This document shows positions 36,086 to 47,378 of a DNA stretch of 64,000 bases, in pieces. The notes beneath the pieces are model-generated. The model was not told where the DNA came from. It worked only from the letters and a program-made list of their open reading frames with translations, and made no database searches. Source of the DNA: Lojkania enalia (Eukaryota > Ascomycota > Dothideomycetes > Pleosporales). The position numbers and the translations under genes are program-made. The DNA is taken from positions 62,001-126,000 of the forward strand of contig ML986582.1 of the NCBI GenBank assembly GCA_010094045.1, read 5' to 3'. Positions within the stretch are counted from its first letter, which is position 1; the number at the start of each line of letters is the position of its first letter.

Positions 36086-39000
36086 AGTCGCCAGCGGAGC
36101 GAGGGGGGCGGGAGGAGCGAGGAGGGCGCTGCGGTGGGAGGTGGTGACGCCAGGGCAGCGCCCGTAATATACTCAGAGGAGAAGCAGAGGGTCTCGGAGG
36201 GTTACAGCTAGATGTTAGATGCTCGGTGCTGCTGCGTGCTTGGCTGCGTGCGCTCTTGTTGCTGGCCGCTTTCGTCCAGTAGTCAGTAAGCAACCACCAG
36301 CCCTGCGAAAGCCCTAGCTCCAGTGCCCGCTCCAGCCTTCCACCGCTTCCGGCGTAAGATGGCGTGAAATGCGTTGGAGACGCTGAGGCAGCTTTTGGTC
36401 AGGCCGGCTGGCCTGTCTGCCTTATGTATAGCAAATTCGCGAAGCGGCGCGAGCTGCGGCTGCGACTGCTGCTGCGCAAGAGGATTTTGTGTATGTGACC
36501 CGAGAACCTAGCAGTGGTCGCTGTCACAATGGGTGAGGGCGGACGCTGTATTTAGACACAGTCGAAACAATGGGGGATCGCGCGCTCATGCCACTAGGAA
36601 CATGCACTGGAAGCTGATGGCCGGGAAGCACTAGAGCGTAATCACGATTCGGGAACAGTCTAGAGAACATCAGCCGCGCGAACGAAACATGCCTTGCTGC
36701 TTCGGTGCAAGCTGGGGACCGCATCGAGTCAAGCGCCGCGCGAGGGGAGCAAACGTGGGCACCTGGAGGGCTACTGTGGTACTGCTGTACAAAGAGCGAG
36801 AGGGCTGACCTGTAGGTGGAGAGCACTCAGATGGTGCTCCAATAATCCGACCCTCAACGGGGATGAAAGAATAATCCGGCGTGACGTCCTCAGCTGCCCC
36901 GGTCCAAGTACGTGAAAAGCTAGCAGACGCGAGAGGTACTGAATGATGTACGTCTTCACTCTTTTCTTCTCCACCTATGTGCATACACTATCCGAAATGT
37001 GTTCTGCGACGGCGGCGGACGCGACGAGTGAAGTGAATAGAGTATCGCACAGGGATCTTCACAGCCGCAGCAGTTCGGAGATCAAGCAACAACAACTCGA
37101 AGACAAAACAAAGGATGCCGATGCGGCGGGAGGCCGCGCGAGAGGGGGCCCTCGAGATATTCTTGTATCCTTAGCCTCCCTTTCCCGTCCTTCCCGACTT
37201 GTCGTGTCGAGCGCAGACCCGTTCCGCCAAATGACGACACTTTGCTCGTACTGCTTGGGCCGGCTCTGTGAAACGGGCTCTAGCAGACGCCAATGACCTA
37301 TCTTGGCCCACCCTGTCTCTGCCAAAGTCAACACCATGCTTCGAACCTTGAAGGTGTATACATATATTTCAAATTCTATTGATGCTAAAGTGCACAATCA
37401 CTGCCTTCGGAGGCATCGCCGGAGGCCCGCGCAGGAGCGAAAACAAGAATCTCCTCCCTGCGCGCCGTGATGGCAACCGAGCAGCCCACGTTGAGCAGCA
37501 GTTAGGGCCTTGGTCAGAGCCCTGGTTGTACAGGCCCAGGTCAAGACTCAAGACTCAAGCCCTGTGAGCCGCTTTGGACTCGCATCGTCGAGTTCGCGCG
37601 GCGCTCCCCCACACTCTTGTTTGGAGAAGACATCCATGGATGCGTCGAATCGCTACTGTTTGTGACGCGCTAGCGACGCTGGTCGACTCTCAGCAGACGC
37701 AGTCTGCCTCCGCATGACTATTGGCTGCGCTGAACGGTCTGCGAACGAGCACCAAGCCACGGCGTCGTGCCAGATCGCCTGTGTTGCATCTGCAGGCTGC
37801 CATCGTGGGATACAACGTCTAGACGAACATCTTTCGGTGTGCTCTCCGCGCTGTTCGTGCAGCGTCGCCAGCACTACATTCGCGGGCGCATTCGGTAGCA
37901 TGACCGTCGCTGGCGCGCTGACATGAAATTTACTAGTATCTACTCCGCAAGCAGGCAGCTGCCAAAATCGCTCGTCGCGAAATAGCATAGCTTCGTACCA
38001 ATTGCCATGTTGGTTCCCGCAAATGCGATAAGCAACCGACCCCTCACCACCACCGGGAAAACTACAGTAGCTCCGGCCAGATCCATCATTACTGCATCCT
38101 CCGCGTTTCATCTCTGCACGTTTGTTGTTGATTGCAATGTGATTGTTTGGTCCGCCGGCCGCCAATGCGGGTGTGCACGCACGGTCTGAGTTCCCCGCCG
38201 CGCACAGCATCCAGACCGCCTGTCTCCGTTGCAGTCGCCGCCCGTGATGTTCGCCTCCATTCCTGTACCTAGGTAATTATCTTCCCGGCCTGGCTTGCAG
38301 AAAAGCAAAGAAGAGCAATATTGCACTGCATTCTCGCCTCTGCGACCTAGGCATAGCCACCTCCTAGACCCAGTGATGACGAGAAATGTGGAGATGGAAG
38401 AGAATTGCGAGCTGAAAAAAAAAAAAAAAAAAATACACTTGTACTTGACAATAGTGTGGTGTCCGGCTGTGGCGCAAGGAATCCCCCGCCACAGGGTCCA
38501 GCCGTCAGCTTTAGCGACGGATTCCTTTGTCCTACCAGGAGCGCTCAAGAAGATTTAGTTTGTTGATCTTTTCTGCCCGTCTCAAGTGGGTAAATGTTCC
38601 CCGTAATAACTAGTTAAACAACACCATGCCGAAGGGTGTTTGATAGATACATGATGAAGCGGAGCACGGACGCGTCCTTTCGCTCCACCTCAGCTGTGAT
38701 GGTCTCCGTCTTACCATACACAAATGTTTAACAGGCGAGCTTATCCTGGACGATTATGTAGAGCGGGCGTCGTGTTGCGCCTGGTTGGTCTCTCAAGCGG
38801 GAGGCGCGCGTTAGCCCTTCATCCCACAGCTTCCTGCCCCTCACTTCCCTCATGACCACCAATTGCAAATCTTCTACCCCTACAATCTTACATCGTGAGG
38901 TGTGGAATTGTGGGTGGAGAGCCGAATGCAAGGGAAGCACCTGCGTTGTATGATGTGCAACGATCCGATCGGAAGGTTTAGATGAAGTTTATTGCATATT

Positions 39001-39545
39001 TAGAGGACAGGCACATCTTACCCATAAAGGGAACCCAGTACTTAGGGTACCCTGCGGTATTAGAGTGGCACCATCATAGTGCTCGAATCTAAAGTTTCGC
39101 CCGGTGTACGGAGTAATTAGAGGGGGATTGGCCTGAGCTTACGATCTGCTTCACGAAGAATTGGCGATGAAAGATTCATCAGGTTACAACATGACAAGAC
39201 TTTTCGTAATCTGTGCCGCTTTTCAGCTTCTCCTTCGTGCCTTCGTATCGTCGCTAATGCAATGCACCATTAGTATGCTACTTAGCTTATTCTTGATATG
39301 TGAGTAAGCACACCAAGTTATAAAGAAACTGCGCACGTTGATATTGACTATCTCATTCGCGTGCTTTGCAAGGCTTATGATACAATGATCGTACGAGGGG
39401 TAAGCCTAGACTCACCTGGCATGTTACCAGGCTCAGCCTTGAATTTTTTTGGCCTCATCCTCTCGAAGTATCGCCAGACCCACAAAACTCGCCCTCAGTA
39501 GATACCGGGAATTAGCCGCCACTTAGTCTGTATTTTGAATCGTTC
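36086..39545. other. Long gene-free stretch
   Basis: About 3.5 kb with no recognisable gene. It begins with the GC-rich upstream region of the serine-rich protein gene and contains a 19-base A run at 38415-38433. Frames such as 38210-37653 (-) show no domain or plausible composition. A long promoter or untranslated leader is possible. Confidence 0.5.
38415..38433. repeat. Poly-A tract, 19 bases
   Basis: Uninterrupted homopolymer in non-coding DNA. Confidence 0.9.
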
Positions 39546-40364
39546 CTAATCTTCCCTATACCTCTTCTCGCAATACTTATTGAGGATTGGCACAGCTCGC
39601 GTCGCAAAATCGGAAAAGAACATCGAGCCAATTATAGCACCAAAGATCCATCCACCAGCCGCAGTAGCATATCCGGCTCTCCAAATAGTGTACGCTCCGT
39701 AGTTGATATGCCTAGCGAGGCTCCATAAACCACCTGTGTATGGCTTTCCCTTGTTCTTTGGGTCTGCCTTGAAGCGCTTTCTTTGCGCCTCTGCAATAAG
39801 CTCGGCGAGAATGCCTGTGACGTATAGAGCGCTACCGACAATCAAGGGGTACTGGGGGAAATTCGATTCGGTCGAAGCGGACGTAGCAGATAAGAGGAAA
39901 GCGTACTGATTCAGGCCATTTACGACCGTATTGAAAGCGGAAATCGAGACTGCATTCCTCACATCCATAGGCTCGCCTGATAAAGCCATTACCCATATAT
40001 TCTGCTTCACGGCGCTCCCGACTGCCATCCCTAGCAGCACGAGTCTGTACGGCGAGAGCCCCAGACCATCGATGAATGAGATGCTAGTGTTCGTCGGAAG
40101 TCCAGGAGGTAGCGTCCGTAAGCCCAGGCGGTGGAGTAGGGGTGTGCCTGTCCCATGAGCAAGGATAGAGTATTGGAGAAGAGGATCGAGTGACCTGAGG
40201 ATCACGAACAGAGCCTTCCCTCCGGGCGTAGGCGTATTGTCGCCACGACTAATTAAATCGCGCTTTTTAGACGCCTCACAGCGAGGGTCGTTTGCATTAG
40301 GTCTACCATCCATAGCTTGGTATAACTTATTTCTAGGGGGCAGGCCCGTCGATAAAACCGCCAA
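39546..40364 (-). CDS. Steroid-5-alpha-reductase-like (DUF1295) membrane protein, stop just before usual end
   Basis: The frame encodes 272 residues with several hydrophobic segments and the C-terminal pattern of DUF1295 / steroid 5-alpha-reductase-like proteins (SLARHINYGAYTIWRAGY, then a Gly-rich segment). Members are integral membrane proteins of uncertain substrate, distantly related to isoprenylcysteine methyltransferases. The frame ends YCEKRYRED then TAG. Beyond the stop it continues in phase for 16 codons that look like the family's normal ending, closing in WRLIPGIY and TGA at 39495-39497. The TAG occupies the place where a Trp would be expected, so a single G to A change (TGG to TAG) explains it. 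The product may be slightly truncated or non-functional. Confidence 0.7.
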   Translation of the reverse strand: MAVLSTGLPPRNKLYQAMDGRPNANDPRCEASKKRDLISRGDNTPTPGGKALFVILRSLDPLLQYSILAHGTGTPLLHRLGLRTLPPGLPTNTSISFIDGLGLSPYRLVLLGMAVGSAVKQNIWVMALSGEPMDVRNAVSISAFNTVVNGLNQYAFLLSATSASTESNFPQYPLIVGSALYVTGILAELIAEAQRKRFKADPKNKGKPYTGGLWSLARHINYGAYTIWRAGYATAAGGWIFGAIIGSMFFSDFATRAVPILNKYCEKRYRED

Positions 40365-41477
40365 AGATATGTTAGCGACGATTTCTGGATGGACTTTGAA
40401 GAGTGACGTGATGCTTCGCCGAAGTCCGGAAGGTGGGAAAATAAATGAACGGCAAATGTTTCAATTACCACACGTGAAGGTCAATTGATAGCTACAAAGC
40501 CAATTAGGGCCCCTTCTAGGTTCTGGCTTGAGCATTCTTCAAATTCACGAGGGGATGCGTCGCTCGCGATAATGAGGATCATGGTAATGACGCAACGGAG
40601 TTCCGGCCTGACCAAGTGTCGGACATTCGGCTTTAGGAGGGGCCGAATAGGACAGCTTCGAAGTAAATGACATGGCCAGCTTTTCAATATTTAGTATAGG
40701 ATAACCATCCACATCTATAAGGAAAAACATGACAGTATGGTATCTGGTATAGAACATGAGGCATACAAGAAGAGATTTGTATGAGGCGGGTTGCCGCCAA
40801 AAGCAATGCTGGCGCCAGCCCGATCTGGGATGGTTCATGCGCGACATCAGATGACGACGCGCATTAGCACGCCTTGCACTTCTTTATGCAACATCATTTC
40901 TTCTGGTGTATCAAACTAGCTCGCCCTGTTCACCGCATTGATAGTCTTTCCCTCCATTCATCCAACTTTTTGGGACCGCGAATTAGATCGGGCGGTCTGG
41001 TTCGAAGTACTTGGAGAGTAGCCTGAGATTTCTTGTTTGGTCCCACTTTATTATGTTGCTCACCCCGATGGACCACAATTGCTTAGTCTGATTACGTTCA
41101 ACCCTTTCATCCTTACACTATCTTACCTGGATTTTACGGTGGCTAAAACATCGCCAATCCGAGCGTTGTAATGTTAGACACAGTGCAACCACAAACGCCA
41201 CGGCCGGCAACAAGCTTACCATGGGGTGACAACCTGTGATAATTCTTCATTCTAGTCTACAATTTTTATGATCTACGCGAAGGTCATAGGAAGTCCCGAA
41301 GTGTAGAAGAATCCTTTCCCTACTTTCTTATATTGGACGCCGAACCTTGCTAAAGGAGATAATTCTCTAAATATCCTTGATGCGCAGATCTTGACGCGAG
41401 AGAGCATTTTCGGACCTTTTTCTTCGCTCTAGCTTCAATGTATTCGTAAGGTTGCCGTTCTAGCAATCCTAGATTAT
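40365..41477. other. Intergenic, no gene seen
   Basis: Only short frames with frequent stops. Nothing recognisable on either strand. Confidence 0.55.
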
Positions 41478-43961
41478 GTTTTCAACAGAACGGCCATTGG
41501 CTTCATCGGCATTTGCGGCCTCCTAGAGAACGTTGAAAATATCTACAGCTATTCCCCACGACTCCTAGCGTCTAGTGAGAAAGCCGGTGCGCGGCAGTCA
41601 ATATCAAAATTGTTCCGGGATCATAGGCAAGCAATCGATAATGCTAGAATGAACGGTGGTATGCTCCTATCTACCTTATTCTCGCGCCGCAGAAAGGATC
41701 ATGTTTATGGCCTACAGGCATCATTGCTATCGAAAAAGATAGTAAAGTTTTTGAATTTCAACCATAGATAGAAAGCAACCTTCAATCAATGGAAAGGTGA
41801 TGGCATAGAAACTTGGGCGCGTACATAGAATATGCAATAAACCATAGGACGCACGTTTAAGAGACAGCCCATGTCCCTTGAAAGATTCGACTTCACAGCT
41901 AGCAGCAAAATACAGATTTTAGGATCCCACAGTACAGAAAAAACGAGACCAACATGTCCGAGCCGATGACCTTTTAGGAGATGTACTCAAACAACTGTAT
42001 TCAAATGATGCAAAATGGCCTGTCCGCCTAGTGCTGAGGGATTCTGGCACCATCCATTGGATGAAACCTTTATTCTTAGAATATACTATTTCCTGCTCCC
42101 GGGTCTCGTCTTGTTTCAGAACGACTTCGATGTTGTTCTCACCTTACTCGCGGGGATTTAAGTTGTGACCCGCCCAATCTAAACAAGAGCCTTGAGAGAA
42201 CCATGCGGCTATAAGCGTCGAAGCAATTGAATATTACGGTTGGAGTAAAATTCAGCGGTCCTGTCTTTCATAAAGTATGGTCATTCAAGCACCGCTTGCA
42301 TTTAGTAAGCAATCGCACTTGGGCGGTTGAGGTCAAATACGACGGCAAATATTGCGAATCTTGTGAGTCTTGAGAATCTGCGCAATGATACTTAGATTGT
42401 TCAAACAATGGCGAGAATGCAACAACTGATCTAGGTGCGCTACAGAGTGATTCGGGCTACACTGCAATTTGGAGAAGTGCATTGTTCTAAGGGAGCCGGT
42501 CTCTTAGTAGGAAAAGCAACAGAAGATTCTCCCTTTCTCAAAGGTCAGAAAGCATATATCGAATTCTAGCTCTTTCATCGGTAATCTTCAGGATTCTCTT
42601 TCACGTAAATGGGAACATCTCATGGGGGGTCTTTTTCGACCTGCCATTACTAGACGATGAGCTGAATTTGAGACATAATCTTCAGAACATCTGCTGAGCG
42701 CTTAAAGGCTTTGCCTAAATAATACCTGGTCGTGAAATGTGCTCGGAGCGGACTTCACTAGACTTTAAGTCTGAGCATGGCATTACAGAACTAAAGCAGG
42801 CGTTTGCTCGAACATTTACTAAGCATCAAGAAGGGTTTGTCCTTATACCTCTACACGCACCATACTCTCCATTAATTTCAGATGCTGGCCATTCGCAGCT
42901 AGACTCAAAAAGATGAAAAGAGATTACCTTGTAGACAGAAGTGGGGAGCGTGATCTTGGTGATTTTGCTACCGTTAGTGCGAGTTACGATGCCCAAACCG
43001 CACAGAAGTCTGACATAACGCTGTTACATTAGACACGCTTTCATCTTGGATGCGTTGCGGAGCTGCTGTTCAACGAAGTGGGGCGAAGCCGAAGTTCAAG
43101 ATGTAGGAGCTATACACCTAGACAAGTGTATCCTAAAAGTAGAACTAAAATATCTTAATATTCAAGGCCAATTGCATCCGGCCTTTCTAGGGAATAGTGG
43201 ATCAGCCGACAGTATCGGCATTGAGCAGAATAAGAGTTAAGGTCCGCGTATGATGGTCTCCAAATAACCATTTGTTGCCGGTATTCTTGGAGGTGGCTAC
43301 GAGAAATTACAAGACGAAGCGTTCGAAATGATTTGTCACCCACAGATTAAGAAGATTCATCATGACCGAAATTGGGAAGAGATTGTCTCAATAGAGGATC
43401 TTCAACGTATGGCAGAAGAAAAATGGGAAGCACCAGATGCCGACAAACCTGACAGCCATGCCAGAGATATCGTGTTATTAGTGGAATAGTACGTGGCAGA
43501 GATGGGCATGTCCAAATTTACTACCTTGGAATACGTAACCAAGCAGGAAATTTCGTAGCGAACATTACCTCGCACCTTTGAAGAAACTCCAAAAATATCC
43601 GACGATGCTACGGCCCAAGAGATGCAGTCGACTCAGCGCGGGACTGATACGACATGCACATCGCAGTTTCTAGGAAGTACTGAAAGCAAAGGTGTTAGAA
43701 ACATGGAGACAAATTCATATATCGATGAGAGAGGATACAGTAGAGAGGCTCATATCATTCCCACCCGCTAACAAGCCATTGGCAAAAGCCCCAGCCCTAC
43801 CAATGGCCCCTGAATCACCTACAGCAGATCCGACTGCCACTGGCAAGAAACGTGGCAGAGAAGTAGAGCTAATCATAACGTCCCCGCCTATTAAGCGGAG
43901 AAAGGATAGAGCTCCTCTCAAGGATTCCGTGGCTAACAAAATTCTAGGTGTTTTTTGCTAA
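41478..43961 (+). pseudogene. Fungal ATP-dependent DNA-ligase-like gene, heavily decayed
   Basis: Scattered plus-strand segments follow the order of a Pezizomycotina ligase-like family that I recognise from memory. They are: an N-terminal FIGICGLLENVENI and FRDHRQAIDN (about 41500-41650); a VYGLQASLLSKKIVKFL segment near 41706; GDFATVSASYDAQTAQKSD and TRFHLGC (about 42955-43055) near the end of the ligase core; and PQIKKIHHDRNWEEIVSIED (43340-43400). A basic/proline tail (SPPIKRRKDRAPLKD) ends at 43961. Stops and frame changes occur throughout, including VE-stop at about 43487 and QEIS-stop at about 43556, and the nucleotidyl-transfer core near 42500-42900 is barely legible. The family relation rests on motif order only. 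A homology search would settle it. Confidence 0.6.
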
Positions 43962-44112
43962 TTCTCAAGAGAAGGTTATTCATATATATGCTGAAGAAGG
44001 ATGGAGGGTCCAAGTACACAGTAGCGGGGAGTGAATATAAAACAAGTAATACAATATCATCCCAACCCCACTCCAAATCCATACCAACAAGTTCTCTATC
44101 TCATAGTTATCT

Positions 44113-44550
44113 CTAAAGCATCGCATCACTAGTTGACACCGCCCCCATCTTATCCACCAAAGACCCCAGACTCGCAGCCACTATAAAGTCTAATGTGGGC
44201 TCCACCATGAACCTAGTTATAGTCAACCTGTCATAATGCAGCTTCACCCATCGCTCATTCTTCTCCCCATTCAACTCCACCGGCAACGCGATATGCATTG
44301 GCTGTGCGACCCTATCCGGCAACGCTCCTCAGACGCTCCACCGATCATCTTGTCCCTTGAGCCCCGTCGACAATAGCGTGGATGGCGTGTAATAGCCCTG
44401 GTATATGACCTCTCCCTGATCAAATTAGCGATATGTGTGGTACAACACCATAGCCAGGTTATCAAAAGCAAATAATTTGGGCGTCATGGATGTAGTGTTT
44501 GGCGCATGGAAACCGCCCTTGATGGAGATTTGGACGATGGAGATGGAGGG
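44113..44550 (-). pseudogene. Unrecognised decayed gene fragment
   Basis: A single minus-strand frame reads as a protein over about 140 codons: KLFAFDNLAMVLYHTYR, stop, FDQGEVIYQGYYTPSTLLS, then SV, stop, GALPDRVAQPMHIALPVEL and RWVKLHYDRLTITRFMVEP, ending at 44113. The two interruptions are TAA and TGA in an otherwise continuous frame with good protein-like composition. I do not recognise the family. The second stop could be CGA to TGA. No start codon or upstream exon was identified. Confidence 0.4.
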
Positions 44551-46725
44551 GGGTATGGAGGGGGTTTGAGGAATAGGCTAGCTCGGGAATGGGGGGGCCG
44601 ATTGGATTGAGTGCTCCCGGCCTTATGAATTGCTGCATCTAGATATTAAAGGGGAGATGTAGATTGTTGGGGATGTGGCAATTAGATCACCTTAGTGTGC
44701 TGTATTGGGACGGCCGAGAATAGAAGGGGCGGGAGTTGTGGTGATTTAGGTTGCATTTGCGGGGCGTGGAAGTTACCTGCAGTTTGGACTGGATAATGGA
44801 AGACTTTGTGTTGTAGCTAGAGAATATTGAATAGGCATGTTGTTGACGTGCTAGTAGTTGCTTGCCCCTAGAGTGTTGAGCATGGTGGAGCTAGAACGCC
44901 CGTTTTGTGTTTTGTATCTAGTGGCAAGTGTAGAATAGCCGGGGTTGCTGATACGGAAGATTATCAATTTTTTGGGCTTGTACATTTATATATAGAGGTC
45001 ATGGCTTTCAACTCTGCAGGTCGTTTGGGGTGCGGGTACTTTTTAGCTCAGTTAGCATTTTCATGTAGGATAGAGATGATAATGCAGCTTGCCCACGTCG
45101 AGACGGACGATGCACCAAGATAAGTTGTAACCCAATCTAATAGAATAGGATGTTCCTTCCCTGTGAAGCGAAGATGGCCACCGCATGACGTAGTCGAAGA
45201 TTCCGTTGGAGAGCAGACGTCTATGCTAATGACGCTTTTGTACGAGGTGGGTATCTCTATCGTACCAGTGCGTTGTGTATAAAGATCGCTAAGCTCAGCT
45301 AATCGAGTCGCTGTTAAAATACTTCTATACAAAAGATGCAAATTCTAGCAGTTAAATGCCGATCTAGGAATGTCGCTGATGCAGCTTGTGAAGATCTTAG
45401 GAGGGTCACCGGATGGGTAGGGCGGGCTTGGCTTAATGATCGGTGGAATGCTGGAAGATGTTCTCCTAAAGCTATGAGTATCAAAGTTAACTATAATGAT
45501 TCTATCATTCCATGCCGAAAGTTATATACAGACCTTTTCCTATAGTCCAGCATAATGAACTGATCAATAAGACCAATAGCGTCTGGCACATCATGAAGCA
45601 CGTCGATAAGTCTAGCGAAAAGTGAGATGTTTACACTGCGATATGAGTAGTTTATCAAGCAAAGTAGAAAAAGACAATTTATCTAATTGACGACAAGGAA
45701 GTGCAACTGTACCGGTTCCGGAGTGTACCTGGTTGTTCTACACTTTTTCACATCACCCGTCCTAGCACCGACACGTTTTTAATACGGTCATATGCAAGAT
45801 CGGCATATAATGCGCTCACCATTGTATTTTGTAAAATTAGGGGAGTTGATATATCGTGAATGACATTATTTTCTAAAGTATCCACTAGAATAGCTCAAAG
45901 GACACGAGAATGAGTCATGCGAAGTCCCTCAAAGTGCCAGCGCGCCCTTGGTGGGCGTAGATGAAGTATATTATCTTTAATTTAGAGAACGGTAAACATT
46001 TTGATTGGATTCAGGATAGAAGCGTAGTTCAGCCAGGCTGGCGCTAATCCGGAGTCGGTATAGCTGCTAGAGTTAATTAAGATGAATCGAGTAAAGATGC
46101 ATTTTTGGTTGCTTTCAAAATCCATCAGCATGTTCCGGATATCGATTTCATATTTCGACTAGTCCGAGACTCTTCAAAAGTTGAGTTCTTTCGAGATGAA
46201 AAAACTTCACGTTTCTTGGCTAAATTATTTTTTCTTTTTTCTTTTTTTTTTTTTAGATCCAGTCTTCAGCATATTCGTCTACGTTTTGTTGGCTGTCACT
46301 TAGTATGAGAAACTTTCAATCATGGTCATTAAGGGTGTCATTCCCAACAGGAATATTTGCATTAACTTAGAACTATGAATATTAAGCCCTCAATGGAACA
46401 GCAATGCACCTTAGCTATGAATTCAAAGTGGGCTTTCGTAGTTCCTTGTAGGAATAATTATTTTGGGCAATCGATGTGCATGAGTACCTTGAGCTATTTT
46501 TGCTATACTATTGACTAGTTCTTAATTCAGCCTTGGAAAATTCCATTCAGTTCCTCGTATTAGGGCTTGGCGGGGTTCGACTGGCCGTTATTGTATGTAG
46601 ATCATGACTTCCTCCGAGACATCATGCTGGACAGGGCACAGAAGCGGAACGCCAGACCCATTCGCCGCATTATATACAGTCCATTAAAACTCCTTTAGCA
46701 GGCCGTCATCTCCTGTGCTCTTCCC
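44551..46725. other. Gene-free, probably degraded stretch
   Basis: Short frames only, for example 45341-45048 (-) and 46105-46308 (+), none recognised. T-rich runs lie near 46227-46255. The position between several pseudogenes suggests eroded coding DNA, but no family could be assigned. Confidence 0.45.
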
Positions 46726-46868
46726 ATGATGACCTCTGAGCTGTGCGATATTTGTCGTACTGTCGATCCATCGTTCTTTTCGTACCCTTCCATTGGGGCG
46801 CAGAAAATGCATAATTCTATGAAAAATTTACTTGCTTCTGCGGAAAAGGGATGCGCTCTCTGCAGAGT

Positions 46869-46898
46869 TATGGTCAGCTATGGCTAGCTATGGTCATG
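46869..46898. repeat. Three imperfect 10-base tandem copies
   Basis: TATGGTCAGC, TATGGCTAGC and TATGGTCATG lie back to back inside the HET relic. The middle copy contains its first in-frame TAG. Local slippage plus point change is the simplest reading. Confidence 0.8.
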
Positions 46899-47222
46899 AG
46901 GCATATCCTTGCTTTTGGCGAGAGGTTCCTCTAGCGATCAGCCAATCATTCTAAGAGAGCAGGTTGGCCCTGGACGAGGGACAGTCTGCGTCTACTATGG
47001 CTCTGAGTCGCGAGAGAAAAGCCATTTCTTCTTCAGCAAAATCCCTAGTTCCTAGCGTAGGTCGATAGGGAAAGGACACCGGCTTTGAGCTAACTAAGAT
47101 TGTAGCACCTCTCCCTCCTAGCGTTACTAATTTATCGAATCTAGATGATGTGGGTCTCATGAAATTATGGCTAGATATATGCCATAATACCCACAAATAT
47201 TGCCGTAACATACAAGACGCTT

Positions 47223-47378
47223 ATACCTGTCACATGTTCTACTATCCTATTATAGTTGGTCTGTTTTTCAGGCCTATATAGTCTCGCCATTGCCAATTTC
47301 TAGCGAGGCAGGCCACTGACCCTCCAATACATCAATATTTGCCTCAGCAATTGATGCTCCCTGATACGCGACAATACC
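47223..47378 (-). mobile_element. Solo-LTR-like element (146 bases) with ATACC target duplication
   Basis: The element occupies 47228-47373, begins TGTCAC and ends GCGACA, so its ends are inverted repeats of the TG...CA type. It is flanked by a perfect 5-base direct repeat ATACC at 47223-47227 and 47374-47378. A related copy lies in the opposite orientation at 57239-57387. There is no coding capacity. Small size, TG...CA ends, a 5-base duplication and an internal TATATA fit a solo LTR of a retrotransposon or of a TRIM/SMART-type element. The strand is given so that it matches the plus-strand copy. Removing one ATACC plus the element joins DAYT to PTRLLEL in the HET frame. Confidence 0.85.

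Noticed and set aside
37653..38548. Long minus-strand frames in the 36-39 kb gap
   Set aside because: No conserved motif, and the poly-A tract is translated as Phe. Treated as chance.
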